Of a stretch of DNA of 64,000 nucleotides, positions 8,882-17,479 are shown in pieces; position 1 is the first letter of the stretch, and each line of letters opens with the position of its first letter. Under the pieces are notes generated by a model. The model was given only the letters and a program-made list of their open reading frames with translations. It was not told where the DNA came from and did no database searches. The position numbers were made by a program, and so were the translations under genes. Origin of the DNA: Amycolatopsis sp. FDAARGOS 1241 (GTDB taxonomy: Bacteria > Actinomycetota > Actinomycetes > Mycobacteriales > Pseudonocardiaceae); the NCBI RefSeq assembly GCF_016889705.1, contig NZ_CP069526.1, positions 5,766,001 to 5,830,000 of the forward strand, given 5' to 3'.

Positions 8882-8893
8882 TGCTACAGTGAC
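8877..8893. promoter_or_regulatory. 17-bp palindrome overlapping the RpiR start codon
   Basis: GTCACTG-CTA-CAGTGAC is perfect over 7-bp arms with a 3-base centre. It sits between the divergent rpiR-type gene and ggt (start 8972). This is a natural binding site for the adjacent regulator. Confidence 0.6.
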
Positions 8894-8971
8894 CGCAGCT
8901 TAACCCCCGCCGGCCGGAAGTGCACCGGCTGGTTCCCGCCGCGGTCGACCCGCCGTGAAGAAGGAGGCGCC

Positions 8972-10531
8972 TTGTCCCCGACCACCGGTGCGATCGCGTC
9001 CCCCCACTCGCTGGCCACCCGGGCCGGCGAGGAAGCGTTCCGGGCCGGTGGCAACGCCCTCGACGCCGCGCTCGCGACGGCCACGGCGCTCACCGTCGTC
9101 TACCCGCACAACACCGCCCTCGGCGGCGACCTCGTGGCTCTCGTGCGAACCCCCGGCGGCACGATCACGTGCGTGAACGCCACCGGCACCGCCCCGGCCG
9201 CGCGCGACCTCGCCGAACTGCGCGCCCGCCACGGCGACCGGTTGCCCGAACGCGGTCCCGACACGATCACCGTGCCCGGCGCCGTGCGCGGCTGGGAAGC
9301 GATCCGCCGGCACGGCGCGGCACTGGATTGGGCCGCGCAGTTCTCCGCCGCGATCGGCTACGCGGCTGACGGCGTGCCCGTGGCCCGCTCACTGGCCGCC
9401 GCGTTCGTGACCGACCGCGCCCTGCTGGAGGCCGACGCCGGTTCGCGCGCGGTGTTCGCACCCGGCGGGGAGTTCGTGCGCGAGCGGCTCACGCAGCCGC
9501 GGCTGGCCGAGTCGCTGCGGGCCATCGCGGCCGGCGGCCCCGGCGAGTTCTACGAAGGCGCCGTCGGCGCGGCGCTGGCCCGCGGCTCACAGGCCCTCGG
9601 CTGTCCGCTGACGACGCTCGACCTCGCGGCCTACCGCGTGCGCGAGACAGCCGCGCTTTCCGCACCACTGGGCGGGTTCCGCGTGCACACGAGCCCGCCC
9701 AACACCCAGGGCTTCGCGCTGCTGCGAACGGTGCGGGCGCTCACCGGACTCGGGTACGCGGCCGCGCCGTGGACCACCCCCGCCGCCGTGCTGGGCCGCT
9801 TGTTCCACGACGGCACCCGCGTCCGCGACACCCTGCTGGCCGACCCGGACTTCGCCACGACCGACGTGGAGAACGACGGGTTCGCCGGACTCCTCGCGTC
9901 GCTGCGGGAGCCACGCGGCGCCGCCACCGTCGCCGCCCCGGCGATCCCCCGAGGCGACACGGTCGGCGTCGCGGCGGCCGACTCCTCGGGGTTCGCGGTG
10001 TCGATCATCCAGAGCGTCTTCGACAGCTTCGGCGCGGGCGTGCTCGAACCGGAGACCGGGATCATCCTGCAGAACCGCGGCAGCAGCTTCTCCCTCGACC
10101 CGGGCTCGCCCAACGTCATCGCACCCGGCAAGCGGCCGAAGCACACGCTGATGCCGGTCCTCGTCACGGCCGGGGACGGCCGCGTCCGCTGGGTCAACTC
10201 CACAATGGGCGGACACGGCCAGCCGCAGATCCACGCCCAGGTCCTGCTGCGCCTGCTGGCCGGCGATTCGCCCCACGACGCGGTGAGCGCACCACGCTGG
10301 GTCGTCGGCGCTCGCGCGGGAGGCCAGGCCTCCGACACCGTCCACCACGAAGCCGACCTCTCCCCCGCCGTCGTCGCGAGCCTCGCCGCCGATGACTTCC
10401 CGCTGTGCGAAGTCCCGCCGCGCACCGAGTTCCTGGGCCACACCAACGTGGTGTCGATCGACGCCGAGGGCGTGTTCACCGCCGGCAGCGACCCCCGTTC
10501 CGACGGTTCGGCCGCCGTGGTGCGGCGGTGA
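8972..10531 (+). CDS. ggt: Gamma-glutamyltransferase family protein, no signal peptide
   Basis: The 519-residue sequence follows the gamma-glutamyltranspeptidase order: N-terminal ASPHSLATRAGEEAFRAGGNALDAALA, mid-region TSPPNTQGFALL, the autocleavage site R-G-D-T-V-G-V-A-A-A-D near residue 330, and the small-subunit signature NSTMGGHGQPQIHAQ. The predicted nucleophile Thr is kept, but the usual T-T-H-x-S is T-V-G-V. Unlike most bacterial homologues it lacks an export signal, so it may act in the cytosol on a gamma-glutamyl amide brought in by the cluster's transporters. The start is TTG at 8972, with AAGGAGG 4 bp upstream. It converges on the next dehydratase, whose frame runs antisense through this gene. 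Confidence 0.85.
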   Translation: MSPTTGAIASPHSLATRAGEEAFRAGGNALDAALATATALTVVYPHNTALGGDLVALVRTPGGTITCVNATGTAPAARDLAELRARHGDRLPERGPDTITVPGAVRGWEAIRRHGAALDWAAQFSAAIGYAADGVPVARSLAAAFVTDRALLEADAGSRAVFAPGGEFVRERLTQPRLAESLRAIAAGGPGEFYEGAVGAALARGSQALGCPLTTLDLAAYRVRETAALSAPLGGFRVHTSPPNTQGFALLRTVRALTGLGYAAAPWTTPAAVLGRLFHDGTRVRDTLLADPDFATTDVENDGFAGLLASLREPRGAATVAAPAIPRGDTVGVAAADSSGFAVSIIQSVFDSFGAGVLEPETGIILQNRGSSFSLDPGSPNVIAPGKRPKHTLMPVLVTAGDGRVRWVNSTMGGHGQPQIHAQVLLRLLAGDSPHDAVSAPRWVVGARAGGQASDTVHHEADLSPAVVASLAADDFPLCEVPPRTEFLGHTNVVSIDAEGVFTAGSDPRSDGSAAVVRR

Positions 10532-10592
10532 CCGCTCGCCGCCGGCCCGGTTGAAGGTGGCGGGCGCGTGCGCACCCGCCACCCGGGCGACG

Positions 10593-11565
10593 TCACGCGC
10601 CCTGCGCGGAGCTCCATCGCCCCGAGGAACGTCTCCAGCGCCACGTTGCGTCCACAGAGGACCACCGCGACCTTCTTGCCCCGGTACTGCTCGGCCGTGC
10701 GGATCAGCCCGGCCACCGTGACCCCCGCGGCACCCCCGACGATCCAGCGCTCGCCCTCGGCGATCGTGCGCATGGCGCCGGCGATCTCGGCCTCCGTGAC
10801 CGTCACGGTCTCGTCGATGACGTCCTGGCAGAGCGGGAACGTGACGGACCCGGGTGCGACCGCGCCGGCCGAACCGTCGGACAGCGTGGGCCGCTCCGGC
10901 GTCGCCACGAGGTGGCCCGCCGTCAAGGAATCCAGCATGCACGTCGAGGCTTCGGGCCGGACGCCGACGACGCGCGTGGCCGCGCTCAGCCGCTTCAGCG
11001 CCGTGCCGGTACCGCCGATCAGCCCGCCGCCACCCACACACACGAACACCGCGTCGAGGTCCGGCGCCTGCTCGGCCAGCTCCACCCCGAGCGTGCCCTG
11101 TCCCGCGACGGTGTCGAGATCGTTGTACGGCGCGACGTACGGCTTGCCGGTCAGTTCGGCCTGGCGCCGAGCTTCCTGTTCCGCGTCGTGCGGATTGCCC
11201 TCGACCAGCACGACATCGGCGCCCAGCGCTTCCATCGCCGCGATCTTGCCCGGGGTCGTGATCGAGGCGACGTACACGGTCACCCCCACCCCCGCGAGCT
11301 GTCCGGCCCGCGCGACGCCCTGGCCGTGGTTGCCGGTGGAGGCGGTGATCACGCCCGTCTCCCGGGCGCTCTCGCCGAGCACGCGGATCTTGTTCGCCGA
11401 ACCCCGCACCTTGAACGAACCGGTGGGCATGAGGTGCTCGGTCTTGAGCCACACGTCGCACTCGAGCTCACGCGAGAGCCGGGTGCGGCGCTCCAGAGTG
11501 CTCACCGGCACCTGCGGACGGATCCCGCGGTGCGCGTCGAGGATGCGGTCGACCAGATCGGGCAC
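10593..11565 (-). CDS. PLP-dependent threonine dehydratase/EutB-like enzyme, 3' end abnormal
   Basis: Residues 1-317 from GTG 11565 are a complete fold-type II dehydratase: PTGSFKVRGSANKI (PLP lysine), ASTGNHGQGVA, CVGGGGLIGG and a final VVLCGRNVALETFLGAM, where family members normally end. They resemble threonine dehydratases and hydroxyectoine-utilisation EutB proteins. No stop follows in this frame: it stays open to 9631, antisense to ggt for 900 bases. A TGA at 10593-10595 exists in another frame just after the natural end, so a small indel around 10600-10615 would explain it; I give that as the likely 3' end. The gene is divergent from the aconitase and shares its operator region. Confidence 0.7.
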
Positions 11566-11660
11566 AGCAAGCTCCCGCTGGGTTTCGGCGGCGATTTCGG
11601 TAGTGGTTCAGAGGAATCGGCCGGAGACGCCGGGGCCTCTGGTCTCCCTTCGGCAGGTAA

Positions 11661-11671
11661 TATAGCCTATA
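11661..11671. promoter_or_regulatory. TATAGnCTATA operator, site 1 of 4
   Basis: TATAG-C-CTATA lies 20 bp upstream of the aconitase GTG and about 95 bp from the divergent dehydratase start. The same palindrome recurs at 20632, 21603 and 24212 in this cluster. A bound repressor here would overlap the aconitase promoter or ribosome site. Confidence 0.65.
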
Positions 11672-11691
11672 AGCTGTATGGAAGGAGGACC

Positions 11692-14340
11692 GTGAGCACA
11701 CAGCCGCAGTCCGGCAGCTACGCCAGCCTCGCCCACCTCGACCTGGGCGGTGAGCGCTACCGGGTGCACCGCCTCGACGCCGTGCCCGGCGCCGAGCGGC
11801 TGCCCCTGAGCCACAAGATCCTGCTGGAGAACCTGCTGCGGCACGAGGACGGCCACACCGTCACCGCCGAGCACATCGCGGCCCTCGTGCACGGTGGCTC
11901 CGAGCAGGCCCACGACGTCGTGGCGTTCTCGCCGTCGCGGGTGTTCCTGCACGACACCAACGGCGTGCCGGTGCTCACCGATCTCGCCGCGTTGCGCGAT
12001 GCCGTCGCCGCGGCGGGCGGCGACCCCCGCAGCGTGCGCCCGCGCATCCCGAGCCACCTCACCGTGGACCACTCCGTGGCCACCGAAGTGTCCGGTCGCC
12101 CCGATGCCCTGCGCCGCAACGTCGAGATCGAGTACACGCGCAACGCCGAGCGCTACCGCTTCCTCAAGTGGGGCGAGAAGCTCGACGGCGTGCACGTGGT
12201 GCCGCCCGGCACCGGAATCATGCACCAGATCAACCTCGAACACCTCGCGAGCGTCGTCGAACGCCGCGACGGCTGGGCGTTCCCCGACACGTGCGCCGGC
12301 ACCGACTCCCACACCACGATGGTCAACGCGCTCGGCGTGCTCGCGTGGGGCGTGGGCGGCGTCGAAGCGGAAGTCGCGCTGCTGGGCCAGCCGCTGAGCA
12401 TGCTCGTGCCGCCGGTGGTGGGCGTCGAGCTCACGGGCGAGCTCGGCCCCGGTGTCACGGCGACCGACCTCGTGCTCACGGTCGTCGAAACCCTGCGCGC
12501 CCACGGGGTCGTCGGCAAGTTCGTGGAGTTCACCGGTGACGCGGTGACACGGATCCCGCTCGCGCACCGGGCCACGATCGCCAACATGTGCCCGGAGTTC
12601 GGCGCCACCGCGGCGATGTTCCCCATCGACGGCGCGACGCTCGACTACCTCCGCCTCACCGGCCGCACCCCGGACCACGTCGCCACCGTCGAGGTGTACG
12701 CGAAGGAACAGGGTCTCTGGCACGATCCCGCCGCCGGTCTCCGTTACGACGAGCGCGTGCGCATCGACCTCTCCGGTGTGACGGCTTCCCTGGCCGGGCC
12801 CCGGCGCCCGCAGGACCGCGTCGCGCTGGCCGCGGTGCCCGGCAACGCGGCGGCGGCGCTCGAGCGCGTGCGCTCCGCCCGCGAAGACCGCACCCCGAGC
12901 GAAAGCCCGGTGCCCGACGGCGCCGTCGCCATCGCCGCCATCACGTCGTGCACCAACACGTCCAACCCGCACGTGATGGTCGCCGCGGGCCTGCTGGCCC
13001 GCAACGCCCGCGCGCGCGGGCTGACCAGCCGGCCGTGGGTGAAGACGAGCCTCGCGCCGGGGTCGAAGACCGTCACGGAGTACCTCGCGCGCGCCGGGCT
13101 GGCCGAGCCGCTGGACGAGCTCGGCTTCCAGCTCGTCGGGTACGGCTGCATGACGTGCATCGGCAACTCCGGCCCGCTGCTGCCGGCCGCGGCCGCGGCC
13201 GTCGCCGACCACGGCGCGGTCGTGGCGTCCGTGTTGTCGGGCAACCGCAACTTCGACGGCCGCATCAACAACGACGTCTCGCTCAACTACCTCGCCTCTC
13301 CCCCGCTGGTCGTCGCCTACGCGCTGGCCGGTTCGGTCACCCGTGACCTGACGACCGAACCGCTCGGCACCGACCCCGAGGGCCGGCCGGTGCTGCTGGC
13401 CGACCTGTGGCCCGACGACGCCGAGATCGACGAGGTCGTGTCCGCGCACCTCACGCCGGAGCTGTTCCGCGAGGCCTACACCGACGTCTTCGCCGGCGAC
13501 GAGCACTGGCGCGCCGTGCCGGAGTCCGAGGGACACCACTTCGAGTGGGAACCGGGCTCGACGTACCTGCGCCGCCCGCCGTTCCTCGACGCCGTGCCGG
13601 AAACCGCCGCCCCGCCGCGGGACGTGCTCGGTGCGCGCACGCTGCTGCTGCTCGGCGACTCGGTGACCACCGACCACATCAGCCCCGCCGGCCGCATCCC
13701 GCCGGACAGCAGCGCCGGGCGTTACCTCAGCGCGCTCGGGGAGGCCGACCTCAACACCTACGCCTCGCGGCGCGGCAACTTCGAGGTGATGGTGCGCGGC
13801 GGGTTCGCCAACCCCCGGCTGGCCAATCGGCTCGCGCCCGGCGCCGGCGGCGGGGTCACCCCGGACTTCACCCGCGATGGCGAACTCGTCCCGATCCACG
13901 ACGCGTCGGTTTCCTACGCCGCCGCAGGCGTGCCGCTGATCGTGATCGCCGGCCAGGAGTACGGCACGGGGTCCTCCCGCGACTGGGCGGCCAAGACGAC
14001 CGCGCTGTTGAAGGTGAAAGCCGTGCTGGCGCAGTCGTTCGAGCGGATCCACCGAGCCAACCTCGTCGCGCTCGGCGTACTGCCGCTGCAGTTCGCCGAC
14101 GGCGAGGGCGCCGAGTCGCTGGGTCTCGACGGCACGGAGGAGTTCGACCTCGTCGGGATCGGCGACGTGGTGCGGGATCCGGCGCGACCGCTGACCGTGC
14201 GCGTGCGGCCGGCGGACAAGCCCGCGTTCGAATTCGCCGTGCGCGTCCGGCTGGACACCCCGCGAGAGGCCGCGTATTACGCGAACGGCGGGGTGCTGCC
14301 CTACGTCCACCGCTTGATCCTGCGAGGTGAGCTTGGCTGA
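11692..14340 (+). CDS. acnA: Aconitate hydratase, AcnA type (cluster-associated paralogue)
   Basis: The 882-residue protein has the AcnA/IRP domain order with all three [4Fe-4S] cysteines: one in AITSCTNTSNP and two in G-C-M-T-C-I-G-N. The DSHTTMVNALGVLAWGVGG segment and the swivelling domain-4 motif YGTGSSRDWAAK (active-site Ser/Arg) are intact, so it should isomerise citrate or a related tricarboxylate. It is somewhat shorter than the usual actinobacterial housekeeping enzyme. GTG 11692 follows GAAGGAGG. It leads an operon with the MBL hydrolase (14-bp overlap) and the kinase-lyase fusion under a cluster-specific operator. This points to a dedicated catabolic role rather than the TCA cycle; that role is inference. 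Confidence 0.9.
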   Translation: MSTQPQSGSYASLAHLDLGGERYRVHRLDAVPGAERLPLSHKILLENLLRHEDGHTVTAEHIAALVHGGSEQAHDVVAFSPSRVFLHDTNGVPVLTDLAALRDAVAAAGGDPRSVRPRIPSHLTVDHSVATEVSGRPDALRRNVEIEYTRNAERYRFLKWGEKLDGVHVVPPGTGIMHQINLEHLASVVERRDGWAFPDTCAGTDSHTTMVNALGVLAWGVGGVEAEVALLGQPLSMLVPPVVGVELTGELGPGVTATDLVLTVVETLRAHGVVGKFVEFTGDAVTRIPLAHRATIANMCPEFGATAAMFPIDGATLDYLRLTGRTPDHVATVEVYAKEQGLWHDPAAGLRYDERVRIDLSGVTASLAGPRRPQDRVALAAVPGNAAAALERVRSAREDRTPSESPVPDGAVAIAAITSCTNTSNPHVMVAAGLLARNARARGLTSRPWVKTSLAPGSKTVTEYLARAGLAEPLDELGFQLVGYGCMTCIGNSGPLLPAAAAAVADHGAVVASVLSGNRNFDGRINNDVSLNYLASPPLVVAYALAGSVTRDLTTEPLGTDPEGRPVLLADLWPDDAEIDEVVSAHLTPELFREAYTDVFAGDEHWRAVPESEGHHFEWEPGSTYLRRPPFLDAVPETAAPPRDVLGARTLLLLGDSVTTDHISPAGRIPPDSSAGRYLSALGEADLNTYASRRGNFEVMVRGGFANPRLANRLAPGAGGGVTPDFTRDGELVPIHDASVSYAAAGVPLIVIAGQEYGTGSSRDWAAKTTALLKVKAVLAQSFERIHRANLVALGVLPLQFADGEGAESLGLDGTEEFDLVGIGDVVRDPARPLTVRVRPADKPAFEFAVRVRLDTPREAAYYANGGVLPYVHRLILRGELG

Positions 14341-15067
14341 GCCCGCGCCCGTCGTCGAGCCGCTGCTGCTCGGCTACGGCCTCGCGTCCGAGCAGGGCAG
14401 CATCGGCTTCTGCGGGGTGTACCTCGTGCAGACTCCGCGGCGGCGGATCCTCTTCGACTGCGGGCACGCGGGCCGCCGCCGCGCCCTGCTGCGGGCATTG
14501 GCCCGCCACGGGCTCGGCACGCGGGACGTCGACACCCTGGTGCTCTCGCACGCGCACTACGACCACGTGCAGAACGCCGACCTGTTCGCCCACGCCGACG
14601 TGCTGCTGCACCCGGCCGAACGCGAGTTCCCCGTCGGCGACCCGGTCAAGCCCCCGTGGACGGGCGCGATCCTCGGCGGGCTGCGTGTGCGCGACGCCGT
14701 CGACGGCCTCGCAATCGCACCGGGTGTGACCGTCACCGGCCTGCCCGGCCACACGGCGGGTTCGATCGGCCTGACCGTCGCCACGGCGACCGGCACGGCC
14801 GTGCTCACCGGCGACGCCCTGCCCTCGGCCCGCGCGCTGCGCGCCGGCCGCGCCACCACCGCAGCGGCCGGCGAAGAGGCGGCCGCCGCGTCGATCGAGT
14901 TCGTGCGCACGCGCGCCGACGTGGTGTACCCCGGCCACGACCGGCCGTTCACGATCGAGGCCGGACGCCCCGGCCGCTACCTCGTCCCGCGCGTGGCCCT
15001 CACCGTCCTCGCGCCCGATCCCCTCACCGAGGACCCCTCCACACCAGAAGACCCAGCACCGTCCTGA
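14327..15067 (+). CDS. MBL-fold metallo-hydrolase
   Basis: This 246-residue metallo-beta-lactamase-fold protein has the metal-binding H-x-H-x-D-H as SHAHYDHVQ, further ligand histidines in GLPGHTAGS and PGHD, and the Asp in LTGDAL. It most resembles AttM-like/lactonase or generic MBL hydrolases; the substrate is unknown. GTG 14327 overlaps the aconitase stop by 14 bp. A TTG at 14333 behind GAGGTG is an alternative start. Tight coupling to the aconitase gene implies co-translation and a shared pathway, perhaps hydrolysis of a lactone or thioester intermediate. Confidence 0.8.
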   Translation: MSLAEPAPVVEPLLLGYGLASEQGSIGFCGVYLVQTPRRRILFDCGHAGRRRALLRALARHGLGTRDVDTLVLSHAHYDHVQNADLFAHADVLLHPAEREFPVGDPVKPPWTGAILGGLRVRDAVDGLAIAPGVTVTGLPGHTAGSIGLTVATATGTAVLTGDALPSARALRAGRATTAAAGEEAAAASIEFVRTRADVVYPGHDRPFTIEAGRPGRYLVPRVALTVLAPDPLTEDPSTPEDPAPS

Positions 15068-15098
15068 GTGCGGGCCACCGGGAAAGGAAGCCCCCAGC

Positions 15099-17396
15099 AT
15101 GACCACCGCCACCGGCATCTTCGCCGAGCCGGCACCGAAGTTCTCCGCCGAGGGCCTGGTTGCCGTGCTCGCCGAGCACTGGGCGCTCACGGACCCGGCC
15201 CTGAAACCGCTCGACAGCGAACGCGACCTCAACGTGCTCGTCGACGGCCGCTTCGTGCTCAAGATCTCCAACCCCGCCGAGGACGCCGAGGTCGTGGACA
15301 TGGAGACCCGCGCCCTCGAGCACGTGCACGCCGCGGACCGCGACCTGCCCGTGCCGGAGACGGTGGTGACCACGTCGGGCGAGCCGGTGGCGCACCCGCG
15401 AGACGATGCCGGGCGCACCTGCCTGGCCCGCCTGATCACGCTGCTGCCCGGCTCCCCGCTCGAAGGCGGCCCGCTCGACGAAGACCTCGCGGAGCAGGTC
15501 GGTGTGGTGGCCGCGCGGGTTTCGGTTGCGCTGCAAGGGTTCTTCCACCCCGCGGCCGGGCGGACGCTGCTGTGGGACATCCGTCGCATGCCGGAGGTCG
15601 TGGCCGCGTCGGGCATCGGCACCGGCCGGCTGCGCGAACTCGCCGAACGCGTCGCCCCGGCGCTGGCGGCGACGGCCACACTGCCCTCGAGCGTGCAGCA
15701 CGCCGACGTGACCCTCACCAACGTCCTCGCCTCGCGCGCCACTGTGACCGGCGTGATCGACTTCGGCGACATGCACCACACGGCGGCGGTCGCCGACCTC
15801 GCGGTGACGCTGACGTCCATGCTGCGGCTCAGCGGCGGCGACGCCCACCGCCTGTGGCGACTGACCGACGCGGTGCTGCGCGGGTACCAGCGCCACCGCG
15901 AACTCTCGGCCGCCGAAGTCGCGGTGCTGGGCGAACTCGTGATCGCGCGGCTGCTGACGACGCTCGCCGTGTCCGCGACGCGGCGCGACTCGCACTCCGA
16001 CAACCACCGCTACATCACGCAGTACGACACGAACAGCGAACAGGCGCTGGACCTGCTCGCCGCGCTGTCCCCGGCCGAGCTCGCAGACCGGCTCGCGCGG
16101 CTGGCCGGCACGCGCGACCTCACGAACGCGATCTCCCCGGAGGACCTGCCCGCCCGGCGCGCGGCAGCCATGGGCGGCAAGCTCTCGCCGCTGTTCTACC
16201 GCCGCCCGCTCGAACTCGTGCGCGGCGAAGGCCCGTGGTTGTTCGCCCGCGACGGCGCGCGCTACCTCGACGCCTACAACAACGTCGCCGTCATCGGGCA
16301 CACGCACCCGGCCGTCACGCGCGCGGTGAGCCGGCAGCTGGCCGAGCTGAACACGCACTCGCGCTACCTGCACGCGGGTATCGCCGAGCTGGCGGAGCGG
16401 ATCCTCGCGACCATGCCGGAGCCGCTCGACACGATCCTGTTCACCACGTCCGGCACCGAGGCCAACGAGCTCGCCTGGCGGCTGGCCACCGAGTACACCG
16501 GCGGCGGCGCGGCCGTGATCGCGGAGCACGCCTACCACGGCGCGTCGAAGTGGATGGCGGACCTGAGCTCGAACGAGTGGCCCGCGGGGTACCGGCCGGC
16601 GCACGTCGCGACCTTCGAGGCGCCGCACGGCACCCCCGACGGGCTGACGGAAACCGTTGCCGCGGAACGGATCCGGCTCGCCGCCGAAACGCTGGGCGCC
16701 GCCGGCGAACGCCCGGCGCTGGTCCTCGCCGACTCGCAGTTCACTTCGGAGGGCATCCTCGACGCGCCGGGTGAGTTCGTCGCGGGCCTGGTCTCCGGCG
16801 CCCGCGCGGCGGGTGCGCTGTTCCTCGCCGACGAGGTCCAGTCGGGCTACGGTCGCGGCGGCCCGCAGCTGTGGCGGTTCCTGCTCGCCGGCGTGACCCC
16901 CGACCTCGTCACACTCGGCAAGCCGATGGGCGCGGGTTACCCGATCGGCGCCGTCGTGACGCGCCGCGAGATCGCCGACGTGCTGGCGCGGGGCTACGAA
17001 TACTTCTCCACCTTCGCCGCGACCCCGGCGGCCGCCGCGGCCGGCCACACCGTGCTCGACGTGCTGCAGCTGACCGGCCTGCCCGCGCAGGCCGCCGCGA
17101 CCGGCGAGGTGCTGCGCTTCGGGCTGCGCGAGCTGGCCGCCGACGAGCCGCTGCTCGGCGCCGTCCGCGGCACCGGGCTGCTCGCGGGCATCGACGTCCG
17201 GCCCTCCGGCGCGACACCGTCGCGCGCGGTCACGAAGGCACTGCTGGCCGAACTCGTCTCGCAGGGCGTGCTCGCGGGTTCCACCGGCCCCGGCGGCGAC
17301 GTGCTCAAGGTGCGACCGCCACTGGTGTGGGAGAAGCGCCACGTGACGCTGTTCCTCGACCGGCTGCGCCGCGCGCTGGCCACGTTGCGGTCCTGA
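15099..17396 (+). CDS. Fusion of APH-type (hydroxylysine kinase-like) kinase and class III PLP phospho-lyase/aminotransferase
   Basis: 765 residues in two enzymes. Residues about 20-320 are an aminoglycoside-phosphotransferase fold: ATP-site FVLKISN, catalytic loop H-A-D-V-T-L-T-N (His201, Asp203) and metal-binding IDFGDM, the last very like mammalian hydroxylysine kinase (AGPHD1/HYKK). Residues about 350-765 are a class III PLP fold: TTSGTEANELAWRLA, FLADEVQSGYGRGG, and the cofactor Lys608 in TLGKPMGAGYPIGAV. That segment matches the TxGKPMGNGHP of ETNPPL/PHYKPL phospho-lyases better than ordinary transaminases. I infer phosphorylation of a hydroxy-amine followed by elimination of phosphate and ammonia. 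ATG 15099 follows GGAAAGGAAG. It is the last gene of the aconitase operon. Confidence 0.85.
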   Translation: MTTATGIFAEPAPKFSAEGLVAVLAEHWALTDPALKPLDSERDLNVLVDGRFVLKISNPAEDAEVVDMETRALEHVHAADRDLPVPETVVTTSGEPVAHPRDDAGRTCLARLITLLPGSPLEGGPLDEDLAEQVGVVAARVSVALQGFFHPAAGRTLLWDIRRMPEVVAASGIGTGRLRELAERVAPALAATATLPSSVQHADVTLTNVLASRATVTGVIDFGDMHHTAAVADLAVTLTSMLRLSGGDAHRLWRLTDAVLRGYQRHRELSAAEVAVLGELVIARLLTTLAVSATRRDSHSDNHRYITQYDTNSEQALDLLAALSPAELADRLARLAGTRDLTNAISPEDLPARRAAAMGGKLSPLFYRRPLELVRGEGPWLFARDGARYLDAYNNVAVIGHTHPAVTRAVSRQLAELNTHSRYLHAGIAELAERILATMPEPLDTILFTTSGTEANELAWRLATEYTGGGAAVIAEHAYHGASKWMADLSSNEWPAGYRPAHVATFEAPHGTPDGLTETVAAERIRLAAETLGAAGERPALVLADSQFTSEGILDAPGEFVAGLVSGARAAGALFLADEVQSGYGRGGPQLWRFLLAGVTPDLVTLGKPMGAGYPIGAVVTRREIADVLARGYEYFSTFAATPAAAAAGHTVLDVLQLTGLPAQAAATGEVLRFGLRELAADEPLLGAVRGTGLLAGIDVRPSGATPSRAVTKALLAELVSQGVLAGSTGPGGDVLKVRPPLVWEKRHVTLFLDRLRRALATLRS

Positions 17397-17420
17397 TTCC
17401 GCCGGCCGGGAAAACTGAAA

Positions 17421-17464
17421 CCGGCCGCGGGGCCCGCCGTCAGCGCGGCAGACCCCACGGCCGG
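17421..17464. terminator. Bidirectional hairpin between convergent genes
   Basis: CCGGCCGcGGGG (17421-17432) pairs with CCCCaCGGCCGG (17453-17464) with one mismatch, and an inner GCCG/CGGC stem fills the loop. It separates the stops of the kinase-lyase fusion (17396) and the serine hydrolase (17480). Confidence 0.6.
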
Positions 17465-17479
17465 GGGCTGGGGGGAGAA

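Noticed and set aside
7010..11565. A hydroxyectoine/ectoine degradation (eut/doe) cluster, suggested by the EutB-like dehydratase
   Set aside because: No ectoine hydrolase, deacetylase, EutC-like cyclodeaminase or AsnC regulator is present, and the PLP fusion is not a DoeD-type transaminase.
10912..14340. A longer 1,142-residue version of the aconitase starting upstream
   Set aside because: The extra 260 residues are antisense to the PLP dehydratase and have no aconitase similarity; GTG 11692 has an ideal GAAGGAGG site.
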